Origin: Sulfuricellaceae bacterium
GTDB taxonomy: Bacteria > Pseudomonadota > Gammaproteobacteria > Burkholderiales > UBA9220
NCBI GenBank assembly: GCA_019911985.1
Contig: JAIOJO010000047.1
Coordinates: forward strand, 1 to 5,939
DNA: 5,939 nucleotides
Direction: 5' to 3'
In this document: piece by piece, positions 1-5,366 of the stretch
Position numbering within the stretch: the first letter of the stretch is position 1
Layout of the letters: each line of letters opens with the position of its first letter
Made by a program: the position numbers and the translations under genes
The notes under the pieces: model-generated
What the model saw: only the letters and a program-made list of their open reading frames with translations
Database searches by the model: none
Told to the model about the DNA's origin: nothing

Positions 1-10
1 CACGAACAAG

Positions 11-50
11 CCCCCTCTCCCGCATGCGGGAGAGGGCTGGGGAGAGGGTG
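11..50. repeat. REP-type palindromic element
   Basis: Positions 13-36 form a perfect 24-bp palindrome (half-site CCCTCTCCCGCA, centred at 24/25), followed by CTGGGGAGAGGG. This CCCTCTCCC...GGGAGAGGG plus CTGGGG layout is a very common intergenic REP class in proteobacteria. It can fold into a 10-12 bp hairpin and is usually not coding. It belongs to a different sequence class from the AAAAGGG hairpins at 735-755, 1456-1476 and 1661-1681, so the RAYT in this window is probably not its mobiliser. Confidence 0.8.
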
Positions 51-145
51 GACCCTCGCGGCCAGCCGGTTCCGCATTTTCCGCAGTACTCCTCCCGCAC
101 GAGAAGACGGGCCATAATCTGCTTAAGGTAGTGCCATGAGAGTCT

Positions 146-175
146 GACCCCATTTATGTCGACCCCATTTATGTC
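146..175. repeat. Perfect 15-bp tandem duplication
   Basis: GACCCCATTTATGTC occurs twice back to back (146-160 and 161-175). Each unit starts with GAC and ends with GTC, so the joint is GTCGAC. It lies just past the 3' end of the 131-aa gene. It could be the scar or end of a small mobile element, because GACCCCATTT-type strings often flank REP/RAYT debris, but no partner element is visible. The rest of 51-187 shows no gene that I can support. Confidence 0.75.
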
Positions 176-187
176 ACAGTGTTAGAA

Positions 188-583
188 CTAGCGCTTGGGT
201 TCGGTGATTTGGAGCAGTAGCAAGCCATAGGTAAGGGCGCCCAAATTCCAAAATGGACTGAGTGATGCAAAGGGGTCAGGCCCGGCGAACTTGCACAAGA
301 CTAGCGCACCAAAGCTTACAAATACAAAACCGAGGACTGGAAATAGGAGACCCCGAAACCAGAATGCGTCGGCATAGGAAATAACGTCGTGAAAGCCCCA
401 AAGTGCAAAAAGGCAAATTACAACCCAAGCCACCAATGAGACCGCACTCAAAATGACGGAGGCTCCAGATAGCCACTCAGGAAGGCTAAAGGGAGGTTGA
501 ATGAGACATGCCGCAGCAAACAGAGGCACATACAGTTTCCCTGCAAATTTTTCGAGGACTTCAATGTCTTTGATGGAGAACAT
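188..583 (-). CDS. Small multi-pass membrane protein, unknown function
   Basis: A 131-aa protein that I do not recognise. It is strongly hydrophobic, with about four predicted membrane segments (roughly residues 17-33, 40-62, 77-97 and 111-127), short polar loops, and an N-terminal stretch MFSIKDIEVLEKF that looks cytosolic. The ATG is preceded by AGGAG with 8-nt spacing, which supports the start. It ends with TAG shortly before the 15-bp tandem repeat. No catalytic motif is visible. It sits alone between mobile-element debris: IS3 transposase remnant upstream, REP palindrome downstream. It could be a leftover cassette or accessory gene, but I found no attC site on either side. That it is a gene is fairly likely; its function is unknown. 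Confidence 0.6.
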   Translation of the reverse strand: MFSIKDIEVLEKFAGKLYVPLFAAACLIQPPFSLPEWLSGASVILSAVSLVAWVVICLFALWGFHDVISYADAFWFRGLLFPVLGFVFVSFGALVLCKFAGPDPFASLSPFWNLGALTYGLLLLQITEPKR

Positions 584-632
584 AGAGGTGGCTCCTGAGC
601 TTGGTCGTGTTTTCCGGCTACCAACGTAGCGC

Positions 633-734
633 TCATGCCGCCAGTTTTTTCTTCAAGAGCCAGTCGGCGTAATGCTGTGCCGGACTCTGATAGGCCAATG
701 TGGAATGACGGCGTTTCCGATTGTAAAAGAACAT
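633..734 (-). pseudogene. IS3-family transposase (OrfB) C-terminal remnant
   Basis: The minus strand from 734 encodes MFFYNRKRRHSTLAYQSPAQ followed by HYADWLLKKKLAA and a TGA stop (633-635), 33 codons. The core FYNRKRRHSTLxYxSP is the hallmark C-terminal end of the IS3-family DDE transposase (rve domain), just after the catalytic Glu region. Everything upstream is missing: the reading frame runs straight into the REP hairpin that starts at 735. The 50 bp between the stop and the 131-aa gene may hold the old IS right end, but I could not identify a paired inverted repeat. The fragment is too short to be active. Confidence 0.85.
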
Positions 735-757
735 AAAAGGGGACGCTACCCTTTTAT
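733..757. repeat. REP hairpin, left copy
   Basis: On the minus strand AAAAGGG, a 7-nt loop TAGCGTC, and CCCTTTT form a 7-bp stem, extended to 9 bp by the flanking AT/AT (ATAAAAGGG/CCCTTTTAT). It is the inverted counterpart of the hairpins at 1456-1476 and 1661-1681 (20 of 21 core bases match, loop TAGCGTC versus TTGCGTC). It contains the TAA stop codon of the RAYT gene (754-756) and could also end that gene's transcript, since the stem is followed by a T-rich 3' arm. Its outer edge abuts the truncated IS3 transposase. Confidence 0.85.
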
Positions 758-1437
758 TTCCCAACTTCCGCCTTTCTTGGCCGACCTTGGGGCCGATATT
801 CCAACGGACGCCCTACCATCATCCCCAGTCGCTGAACAAATCCCGCATTGCCGCAGGGCAATCCTTTTTCTATATTTTGCCGCAGTAACTGGATTTCTTC
901 TGTTTCATCCCCTTCGGCCAGCCAAGCCGACCAGTCGTCAATCGCTGCAAATTGCTGGCTCCAACCAGATTCGAGATTCAGCAGATCGTCCGATCTGTTG
1001 CCGCAATGCGCGGCGGCACTGGACCAGCGATAGTCCTCGGCGCGCAGCGCCATCCCCGCTCGAACCGGATTGCGCTCCACATAGCGCACTGCTGCCCATA
1101 GGTAAGCTTCATCCAAAGGTGAAGAGAAAAACCGTCCTTGCCAAAGATGCCCTTTCCAGCCTCGCGCCCGGTTGATACGCTGGGCATAGCGCATGTGTAG
1201 CGGTTTCAGCACCCGGTGCAACCCATCGTCGGTTGACGGGACGGCAACCAGGTGAATATGGTTGGTCATCAGGCAGTAAGCGAGCACTTCGACCTGGTGT
1301 TTGTCGCTGTACTCTGCAAGCCACGACAGATACGCTTCGCGATCTTCGTCCGTGAAAAAAATGTTTTCGCGCCGATTGCCGCGCTGGGTCACGTGATGAG
1401 GAAGTCCATCGAATACTGTTCGGGGTAATCTGGGCAT
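754..1437 (-). CDS. REP-associated tyrosine transposase (RAYT, IS200-like Y1 family)
   Basis: A 227-aa single-strand DNA endonuclease of the Y1 HUH superfamily. RAYTs bind REP hairpins, cut and rejoin single-stranded DNA, and are thought to spread REPs in the genome. Visible motifs: N-terminal RxxFDGLPHHVTQRGNRRE (6-24), the metal-binding HIH triad (H60, H62) in AYCLMTNHIHLV, GHLWQGRFFSSP (97-107), and the catalytic tyrosine Y119 in RYVERNPVRAGM. The C-terminal GRPLEYRPQGRPRK (209-222) is the basic tail typical of RAYTs. Length and motifs are complete, so it may be active. The ATG lies 18 nt from the REP hairpin at 1456-1476 with no strong ribosome site, suggesting low expression. The TAA stop lies inside the opposite hairpin. 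Its first 50 or so codons are duplicated upstream. Confidence 0.92.
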   Translation of the reverse strand: MPRLPRTVFDGLPHHVTQRGNRRENIFFTDEDREAYLSWLAEYSDKHQVEVLAYCLMTNHIHLVAVPSTDDGLHRVLKPLHMRYAQRINRARGWKGHLWQGRFFSSPLDEAYLWAAVRYVERNPVRAGMALRAEDYRWSSAAAHCGNRSDDLLNLESGWSQQFAAIDDWSAWLAEGDETEEIQLLRQNIEKGLPCGNAGFVQRLGMMVGRPLEYRPQGRPRKAEVGK

Positions 1438-1455
1438 TACTGGAGAATATCACGA

Positions 1456-1476
1456 AAAAGGGTTGCGTCCCCTTTT
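1456..1476. repeat. REP hairpin, middle copy
   Basis: On the plus strand AAAAGGG, loop TTGCGTC, then CCCTTTT: a 7-bp stem and 7-nt loop. It lies in the leader of the RAYT gene, inverted relative to the hairpin at 735-755, so the two bracket the transposase gene. It is identical to the hairpin at 1661-1681. Confidence 0.85.
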
Positions 1477-1494
1477 GCTCGTCCCCTTTTGCTT
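1467..1494. repeat. 14-bp tandem repeat at duplication joint
   Basis: GTCCCCTTTTGCTC (1467-1480) is followed directly by GTCCCCTTTTGCTT (1481-1494), 13 of 14 bases identical. The first is the 3' arm of the middle REP hairpin. The second is a half-REP that leads straight into the duplicated RAYT fragment. This looks like the recombination or repair joint that created the 205-bp duplication. Confidence 0.7.
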
Positions 1495-1642
1495 CGACCT
1501 GGCGTTTGTCGCTGTACTCCGCAAGCCACGACAGATACGCTTCGCGATCTTCATCTGTGAAAAAAATGTCTTCGCGCCGATTACCGCGCTGGGTCACGTG
1601 ATGAGGAAGTCCATCGAATACTGTTCGGGGTAATCTGGGCAT
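1492..1642 (-). pseudogene. RAYT 5' fragment (duplicate)
   Basis: The frame from the ATG at 1642 reproduces residues 1-50 of the intact RAYT (MPRLPRTVFDGLPHHVTQRG onward, with N25D and H47R) and then leaves homology at the half-REP. Reading continues into the REP and, in another frame, into the intact copy, giving a meaningless tail. It lacks the HIH motif and catalytic tyrosine, so it cannot be active. Its value is as a record of the duplication event. Confidence 0.85.
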
Positions 1643-1892
1643 TACTGGAGAATATCACAGAAAAGGGTTGCGTCCCCTTTTTCCTGACCTCTTGTTTCCA
1701 TTCGACGTCCGCCACTTCAACGGTAGCCTCGGCGGCAACGCCAACTGCGCGCAGCAACTTTGTGTAGTTTTCTCGCCAAGCAGAGAGTGGGCCGTAGTCC
1801 TTCACACGCATGAACGCGGCTCGACCAAGGATTCGTTCGAACAGCGCCTTGGCTGCGTAGTATTGCGAGAGGTCAGCGCGAATGTCTGGCAT
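1581..1892 (-). CDS. Truncated cassette gene fused to REP/RAYT sequence
   Basis: The first 70 residues (MPDIRADLSQYYAAKALFER onward, to WKQEVR at about 1683) look like a real helical, charged protein start that I do not recognise. From about 1682 the frame enters the REP hairpin and then runs out of frame through the RAYT copy (KKGTQPFSVIFSSN...), which is not a natural protein end. The ATG lies only 5 nt after the attC R' box GTTAGGT, the usual position for the gene of a following cassette, and the AGG of that box may act as a weak ribosome site. The native 3' end and this cassette's own attC are absent. It is best regarded as a broken gene. Confidence 0.55.
   Translation of the reverse strand: MPDIRADLSQYYAAKALFERILGRAAFMRVKDYGPLSAWRENYTKLLRAVGVAAEATVEVADVEWKQEVRKKGTQPFSVIFSSNAQITPNSIRWTSSSRDPAR
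1661..1681. repeat. REP hairpin, right copy
   Basis: Identical to the hairpin at 1456-1476 (AAAAGGG, loop TTGCGTC, CCCTTTT). It forms the outer edge of the RAYT/REP block and directly abuts the truncated cassette gene that begins at 1892. Confidence 0.85.
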
Positions 1893-1897
1893 ACGAA

Positions 1898-1968
1898 ACC
1901 TAACGCAAAGCTCAGCCGACGCGAGCCCGCGCAGCGGGTGAGCGGTCGGCTGGAGCGCCTTGTTGGGC
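1898..1968 (-). other. attC: Integron attC recombination site (59-base element)
   Basis: Read on the minus strand: R'' GCCCAAC (1968-1962, fits RYYYAAC), 5-nt spacer, L'' GCTCCAGCCGAC (1956-1945), a central part with a CCCGC/GCGGG stem, L' GTCGGCTGAGC (1920-1910), 5-nt spacer, and R' GTTAGGT (1904-1898, fits GTTRRRY). L'' carries one base more than L', giving the extrahelical base that integrases use for orientation and that sits in the left arm of attC sites. This sets the site on the minus strand, at the 3' end of the 254-aa gene. Total 71 bp. The integrase would cut between G1904 and T1903. Confidence 0.92.
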
Positions 1969-2701
1969 GCGGGTTAGTTCCCAATGGTGGATTTGCCCTT
2001 CCCAGTTTTCTTGTACGGAACTTACGATTGCTCTATGAAACTCTTGGTGCTCGGGCTGCAACGCCATGAGAAAAACGACGTGGGGTGTGGAAAATGCCTC
2101 AACAAAGGAGCCAGGTGTCGCGTTCCTCAAAGTCTCTAGCATGCGCTGAATAAAATTCAGTCGTTTTTCGCGAATGAAGTGCTGGTATATCAATAGTGAC
2201 TTCCCGGATGCCCAGAGCGCTTCCACTTCGCGCCAATATAAAAACTTCGATGAGTCCTTTCCACCGTAAGCCTTTGATTTCACCTCCAACCCATTGTCGG
2301 GGTCGAGGAAAACGCAATCGCTACCTTGCGCCGGCTGGGTAAGCGAATTGAACCACGAACTTCGGCCTGAAGCTGTATCGGGCACAAGGGAGGAGAAGTA
2401 TTCTGCTTTCGGGATAAGGCCACTACCTTCGATTAAGCTTACTCGGCGCTTCCGGCCAGACGCCAAAAGCTCTTTGATTTTTTGGAACAGAACAGGGTCG
2501 TGACGTGACCACTTACCTGGATGCTCCAAATACGAAATGAACTTCCCATCTGTACTCCCATCGTCAGGCGTCAGCATCCAGGCGACCAAAATACGGAGCC
2601 CACTGGCACGAATGATAGCGCGCAACAGTCCGTACTTCCGATAGTCGTTGATGTCCCCGAAATATTGGTCCTTCATGGTGCTCTCTTCTTTTTACGCCCA
2701 A
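1904..2701 (-). mobile_element. Integron gene cassette (about 798 bp)
   Basis: One open reading frame and one attC between two GTTRRRY cut points. The cassette's own 5' end is GTTGGGCG (2702-2695), and its attC R'' region reads CGCCCAAC, an 8-bp perfect complement. This is what a circularised cassette requires and independently confirms both ends. The gene starts about 19 nt inside the cassette and reads toward the attC, the normal orientation. No integrase gene lies in the window. Confidence 0.85.
1912..2676 (-). CDS. Cassette-encoded protein of unknown function
   Basis: A 254-aa soluble protein with no membrane segment or signal peptide. Striking features are the N-terminus MKDQYFGDINDYRKYGLLRA, VAWMLTPDDG (31-40), CVFLDPDNGLEV (121-132) and LLIYQHF (161-167). 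A hydrophobic strand ending in LDPDNG, followed by a basic stretch and a later LLIYQ strand, is compatible with a Rossmann or methyltransferase-like fold and faintly recalls the FLDPxG motif of three-Cys-motif partner proteins, but this is inference only. The ATG at 2676 has a purine-rich GAAGAGAG just upstream and lies close to the cassette 5' end. The last 18 residues (237-254, AQQGAPADRSPAARARVG) are encoded by the attC site itself, and the TGA lies in its L' box. Base composition is more AT-rich than the msr genes, consistent with acquisition. Confidence 0.85.
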   Translation of the reverse strand: MKDQYFGDINDYRKYGLLRAIIRASGLRILVAWMLTPDDGSTDGKFISYLEHPGKWSRHDPVLFQKIKELLASGRKRRVSLIEGSGLIPKAEYFSSLVPDTASGRSSWFNSLTQPAQGSDCVFLDPDNGLEVKSKAYGGKDSSKFLYWREVEALWASGKSLLIYQHFIREKRLNFIQRMLETLRNATPGSFVEAFSTPHVVFLMALQPEHQEFHRAIVSSVQENWEGQIHHWELTRAQQGAPADRSPAARARVG

Positions 2702-2702
2702 C
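2696..2702 (-). other. Cassette 5' boundary (R' box, attI- or attC-derived)
   Basis: GTTGGGC on the minus strand fits the GTTRRRY core and pairs perfectly with the R'' box of the downstream attC. The sequence upstream (2703-2800) lacks an RYYYAAC box and L boxes, so it is not a complete attC. It may be an attI site or a secondary insertion point. Confidence 0.7.
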
Positions 2703-2721
2703 TATAATTAGCCATCCTAAT

Positions 2722-2741
2722 TGACGCTTTATAAAGCGTCA
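2722..2741. repeat. Perfect 20-bp palindrome
   Basis: TGACGCTTTATAAAGCGTCA equals its own reverse complement. It lies 20 bp upstream of the cassette boundary. It may be an operator for a dimeric regulator or a structural part of an attI-like site. There is no T-run consistent with a terminator. Confidence 0.75.
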
Positions 2742-2762
2742 TTTCTGCCAGAATAGCCCGGA

Positions 2763-2790
2763 CTAATAAAATTAATTTAATTAAAATCAA
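2763..2790 (-). promoter_or_regulatory. Possible promoter for the cassette gene
   Basis: In a very AT-rich stretch (about 2760-2825) the minus strand shows TTGATT (2790-2785) and TATTAG (2768-2763) with a 16-nt spacer, each matching the sigma-70 consensus at 4 of 6 positions. It would read toward the cassette. The match is weak and AT-rich DNA gives chance hits. The rest of 2677-2942 holds the palindrome and the msrQ terminator hairpin but no gene I can support. Confidence 0.3.
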
Positions 2791-2890
2791 TGCATTAATT
2801 GTTTTTAGTGCCTCCTAAAAAAATCCGGTGCCACCATCTTGTCCGCCGCCAGATGTAACGCGCCTACATCATACCCCGACCCAAACCCAT

Positions 2891-2913
2891 AAAAGGATCA
2901 GGGAAACCCTGAT
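2891..2913 (-). terminator. Candidate terminator of the msrPQ operon
   Basis: On the minus strand ATCAGGG, loop TTT, CCCTGAT form a 7-bp perfect stem, followed by CCTTTT. It starts 29 nt after the msrQ stop codon. The stem is short and the T-run only four bases, so termination may be partial, which could allow read-through into the cassette gene. Confidence 0.5.
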
Positions 2914-2942
2914 TTTCGATAAATCCACACCGGATTGCCCGC

Positions 2943-3587
2943 CTATTGAAGCCGGACCGTCCCCGCACTCATCGCGCGCTTGCTCCGCCACGGATGTTTG
3001 CGCCACAGCACCCAAATCCGGTATCCCAGCAGCACCGTCAGCACCGCGCCGTAGATCAAGGGCTGAGTCAGGTCTTTTTTCACCAGCCATAGGTAGTGCA
3101 GCACGCCCCCCACGCCGACCGCATACACCAAGCGGTGCAGCCTTTGCCAATTGCGCCCGCCGAGGCGGCGGATCATGGCGTTTGTCGAGGTCAGCGCCAA
3201 CGGCGTCATGAGCAGGAACGAAGCCATTCCCACTGTGATGAAGGGCCGCTTGATGATGTCTTTCACGATGGCAGGCCAATCGAAGAACTGGTCCAGCCAA
3301 AAATAGGTAGTGAAGTGCAGGCAGGCATAAAAGAAAGCGTACAGGCCGATCATGCGGCGAAATTTGATTAGTTGCGCTTGCCCCAGCAATTGGCGCAAGG
3401 GCGTGACGCTCAAGCTCAGCAGCAGGAACACCAGCGTCCAGGTGCCGGTGGAGCGGGTGATGAACTCGATGGGGTTGGCGCCCAAGCGGTCGGCGTAGGC
3501 GAACCACAGCAAGCGGCCCAGCGGGAATAGGCAGGCGACGAACAGCAGCGCCTTCAGCCAGGCGATCCAGACTTGTGTTTTACTCAT
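2943..3587 (-). CDS. msrQ: MsrQ, haem-binding membrane subunit of periplasmic methionine sulfoxide reductase
   Basis: A 214-aa inner-membrane b-type haem protein (ferric-reductase-like domain, formerly YedZ) that passes electrons from the quinone pool or cytosolic flavin reductase to MsrP. About six membrane segments are visible, with conserved HxxTTYFW at H91, LHRLVYAVG at H151, and VLHYLWLVKKD at H164. These three histidines fall at the positions known for haem ligation in the Escherichia coli protein. The motif NWQRLHRLVY (146-155) is typical. Length matches the family (about 200-215 aa). The start ATG lies 3 nt after the msrP stop with no clear ribosome site, so translation is probably coupled to msrP. 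It is the last gene of the operon, followed by a hairpin. Confidence 0.95.
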   Translation of the reverse strand: MSKTQVWIAWLKALLFVACLFPLGRLLWFAYADRLGANPIEFITRSTGTWTLVFLLLSLSVTPLRQLLGQAQLIKFRRMIGLYAFFYACLHFTTYFWLDQFFDWPAIVKDIIKRPFITVGMASFLLMTPLALTSTNAMIRRLGGRNWQRLHRLVYAVGVGGVLHYLWLVKKDLTQPLIYGAVLTVLLGYRIWVLWRKHPWRSKRAMSAGTVRLQ

Positions 3588-3590
3588 GGC

Positions 3591-4526
<936 letters not shown>

Positions 4527-4535
4527 GGCTTTCGT

Positions 4536-4541
4536 CTCCTT
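4536..4541 (-). promoter_or_regulatory. Ribosome binding site deciding the msrP start
   Basis: AAGGAG on the minus strand with 9-nt spacing to the ATG at 4526. It lies inside the longer TTG-initiated frame, arguing against the longer form. Confidence 0.7.
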
Positions 4542-4551
4542 CAAGAAGCGC

Positions 4552-4579
4552 TTTGGCCTTAGTCGGCATAAGGCGCAAA
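4552..4579. repeat. Inverted repeat between anti-sigma gene and msrP
   Basis: GCCTTA (4556-4561) and TAAGGC (4569-4574) form a 6-bp stem with a 7-nt loop. It extends by four more pairs (TTTG/CAAA) across a single bulged base, giving about 10 bp. It occupies much of the 75-bp gap before msrP. There is no T-run on either strand, so it is more likely an operator or mRNA structure near the msrP leader than a terminator. Confidence 0.45.
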
Positions 4580-4601
4580 ACCTTACAGCCGGGGGTAAAA
4601 A

Positions 4602-5366
4602 TTACGGGTTGAGTTCCCGATAGACCGCTTGGGCGACGGCAAGCAGTTGGGATTTGTCGATGGAGCCCGACAAGGCATAGCCGAAAGAGCCGTCTACCCA
4701 ATAGAACACCTTGGTGCCGCCTTCGTCGGCGTAGCGGAAAGCCGTTTCCCGGTTGTCTTGGGCATTCTTGCGCAGGTATAGCGTCAAGCGGTTGCCTAGT
4801 CCATCGCCGTACATGAACTGTGCGGCCGGGCCGTCGTCGGCAGGCAGCAGCCGCCCCCCCATCAGGGTATAGCCGACGCTCGACAAATGCGGCGCGCGTA
4901 TCGTTCCGCCCATGCGCTTGGATAGCCACGCCACCAAATGCGCTTCGTTGTCGCGGGTATCCGCGGCCACCTCGACCGGGTGGCGCACTTCCGGCGTATA
5001 CACGACATGGGCGATGGCCGCTTGCTGCGGCAAGGCGTAGAGTCCGCCGGGCGCCGCTTGCCCATGCAAGCCCCAGCCGACCACGCCGCCCATGACCATC
5101 CATGCCGCCGTCGCCGCGATCCGCCAAATGGGCCAGGATAGCCGGCGCGCGGGACGCTGCAAGCGGGACGGCGGCGCTTCGTCCAGAATCGGGTCGAACA
5201 AGGCGTGCAACTGCGCATTTTGGCGACGATACGCCTCTACCCGCTCCGCCTCTTCCGGGCGCGACGCGAGCATGGCCTCGATCTCGCCCATCCGGGCCTC
5301 GTCCAGGCGGTGATCGACGTAAGCGTGGAGTTCGCTCTCGCTCGGCAGGGAATCGTCTTGGCTCAT
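4602..5366 (-). CDS. Single-pass membrane anti-sigma factor (RsiW-type organisation)
   Basis: A 254-aa protein that probably holds the ECF sigma factor at the inner membrane and releases it upon envelope stress. The N-terminal cytosolic part has SESELHAYVDHRLDEARMGE (10-29) and a helical, acidic segment, the pattern seen in anti-sigma domains of the COG5662 type. One membrane segment lies at about 78-101 (IWRIAATAAWMVMGGVVGWG). The rest is periplasmic, with AHLVAWLSKRMGGTI (142-156) and YTLMGGRLLPADDGPAAQFM (166-185), a conserved-looking sensor domain. It lacks the HxxxCxxC zinc-binding motif of ZAS anti-sigma factors and has no cysteines. It overlaps the sigma gene by ATGA (5363-5366), indicating translational coupling. 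Family assignment rests on N-terminal pattern, topology and neighbour. Confidence 0.88.
   Translation of the reverse strand: MSQDDSLPSESELHAYVDHRLDEARMGEIEAMLASRPEEAERVEAYRRQNAQLHALFDPILDEAPPSRLQRPARRLSWPIWRIAATAAWMVMGGVVGWGLHGQAAPGGLYALPQQAAIAHVVYTPEVRHPVEVAADTRDNEAHLVAWLSKRMGGTIRAPHLSSVGYTLMGGRLLPADDGPAAQFMYGDGLGNRLTLYLRKNAQDNRETAFRYADEGGTKVFYWVDGSFGYALSGSIDKSQLLAVAQAVYRELNP

Larger units (their letters stand above)
735..1681 (-). mobile_element. RAYT/REP unit with partial duplication
   Basis: The unit comprises one intact RAYT gene, three hairpins of the same REP class (735-755 inverted relative to 1456-1476 and 1661-1681), and a half-hairpin (GTCCCCTTTT, 1481-1490). A 5' transposase fragment lies between the second and third hairpins. 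Inverted REPs flanking a RAYT match the known organisation of REP-associated transposases. The outer edges are sharp: IS3 transposase sequence up to 734 and cassette gene sequence from 1682. No target-site duplication is evident. Whether the block arrived by transposition or formed by recombination between REPs cannot be told from here. Confidence 0.75.
1287..1681. repeat. 205-bp-period direct duplication of RAYT 5' end plus REP
   Basis: Positions 1287-1476 and 1492-1681 are direct copies of about 190 bp, with eight mismatches by my count (roughly 96% identity). Each copy holds the first codons of the RAYT gene, its short leader and the REP hairpin. The mismatches include several silent changes, so the copies have diverged for some time or one came from a sister element. 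The copies are separated by 15 bp containing a half-REP. Confidence 0.9.

Noticed and set aside
1..115. Minus-strand frame from the ATG at 115 (MARLLVREEYCGKCGTGW...) open to the window edge
   Set aside because: Its later part is simply the translated REP palindrome (STLSPALSRMRERG), a common artefact. There is no convincing family match or ribosome site.
180..200. attC-like GTTAGAA near the end of the 131-aa gene
   Set aside because: It does not fit GTTRRRY (last base A) and has no paired left half within attC distance.
672..1175. 167-aa open frame on the plus strand
   Set aside because: It overlaps the RAYT gene and the IS3 remnant in antisense and shows no conserved motifs.
1..1700. CRISPR array from the repeated REP hairpins
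   Set aside because: Only three hairpins at irregular spacing and in mixed orientation, with gene sequence between them rather than spacers.
2690..2790. A second attC immediately upstream of the 254-aa cassette
   Set aside because: Only the GTTRRRY box is present. I found no RYYYAAC box and no L'/L'' pairing with an extrahelical base; the palindrome there is perfect, unlike attC arms.
2869..3507. 212-aa open frame on the minus strand over msrQ
   Set aside because: Alternative frame of msrQ, rich in R, H, A and P. The msrQ frame has the haem histidines and membrane segments.
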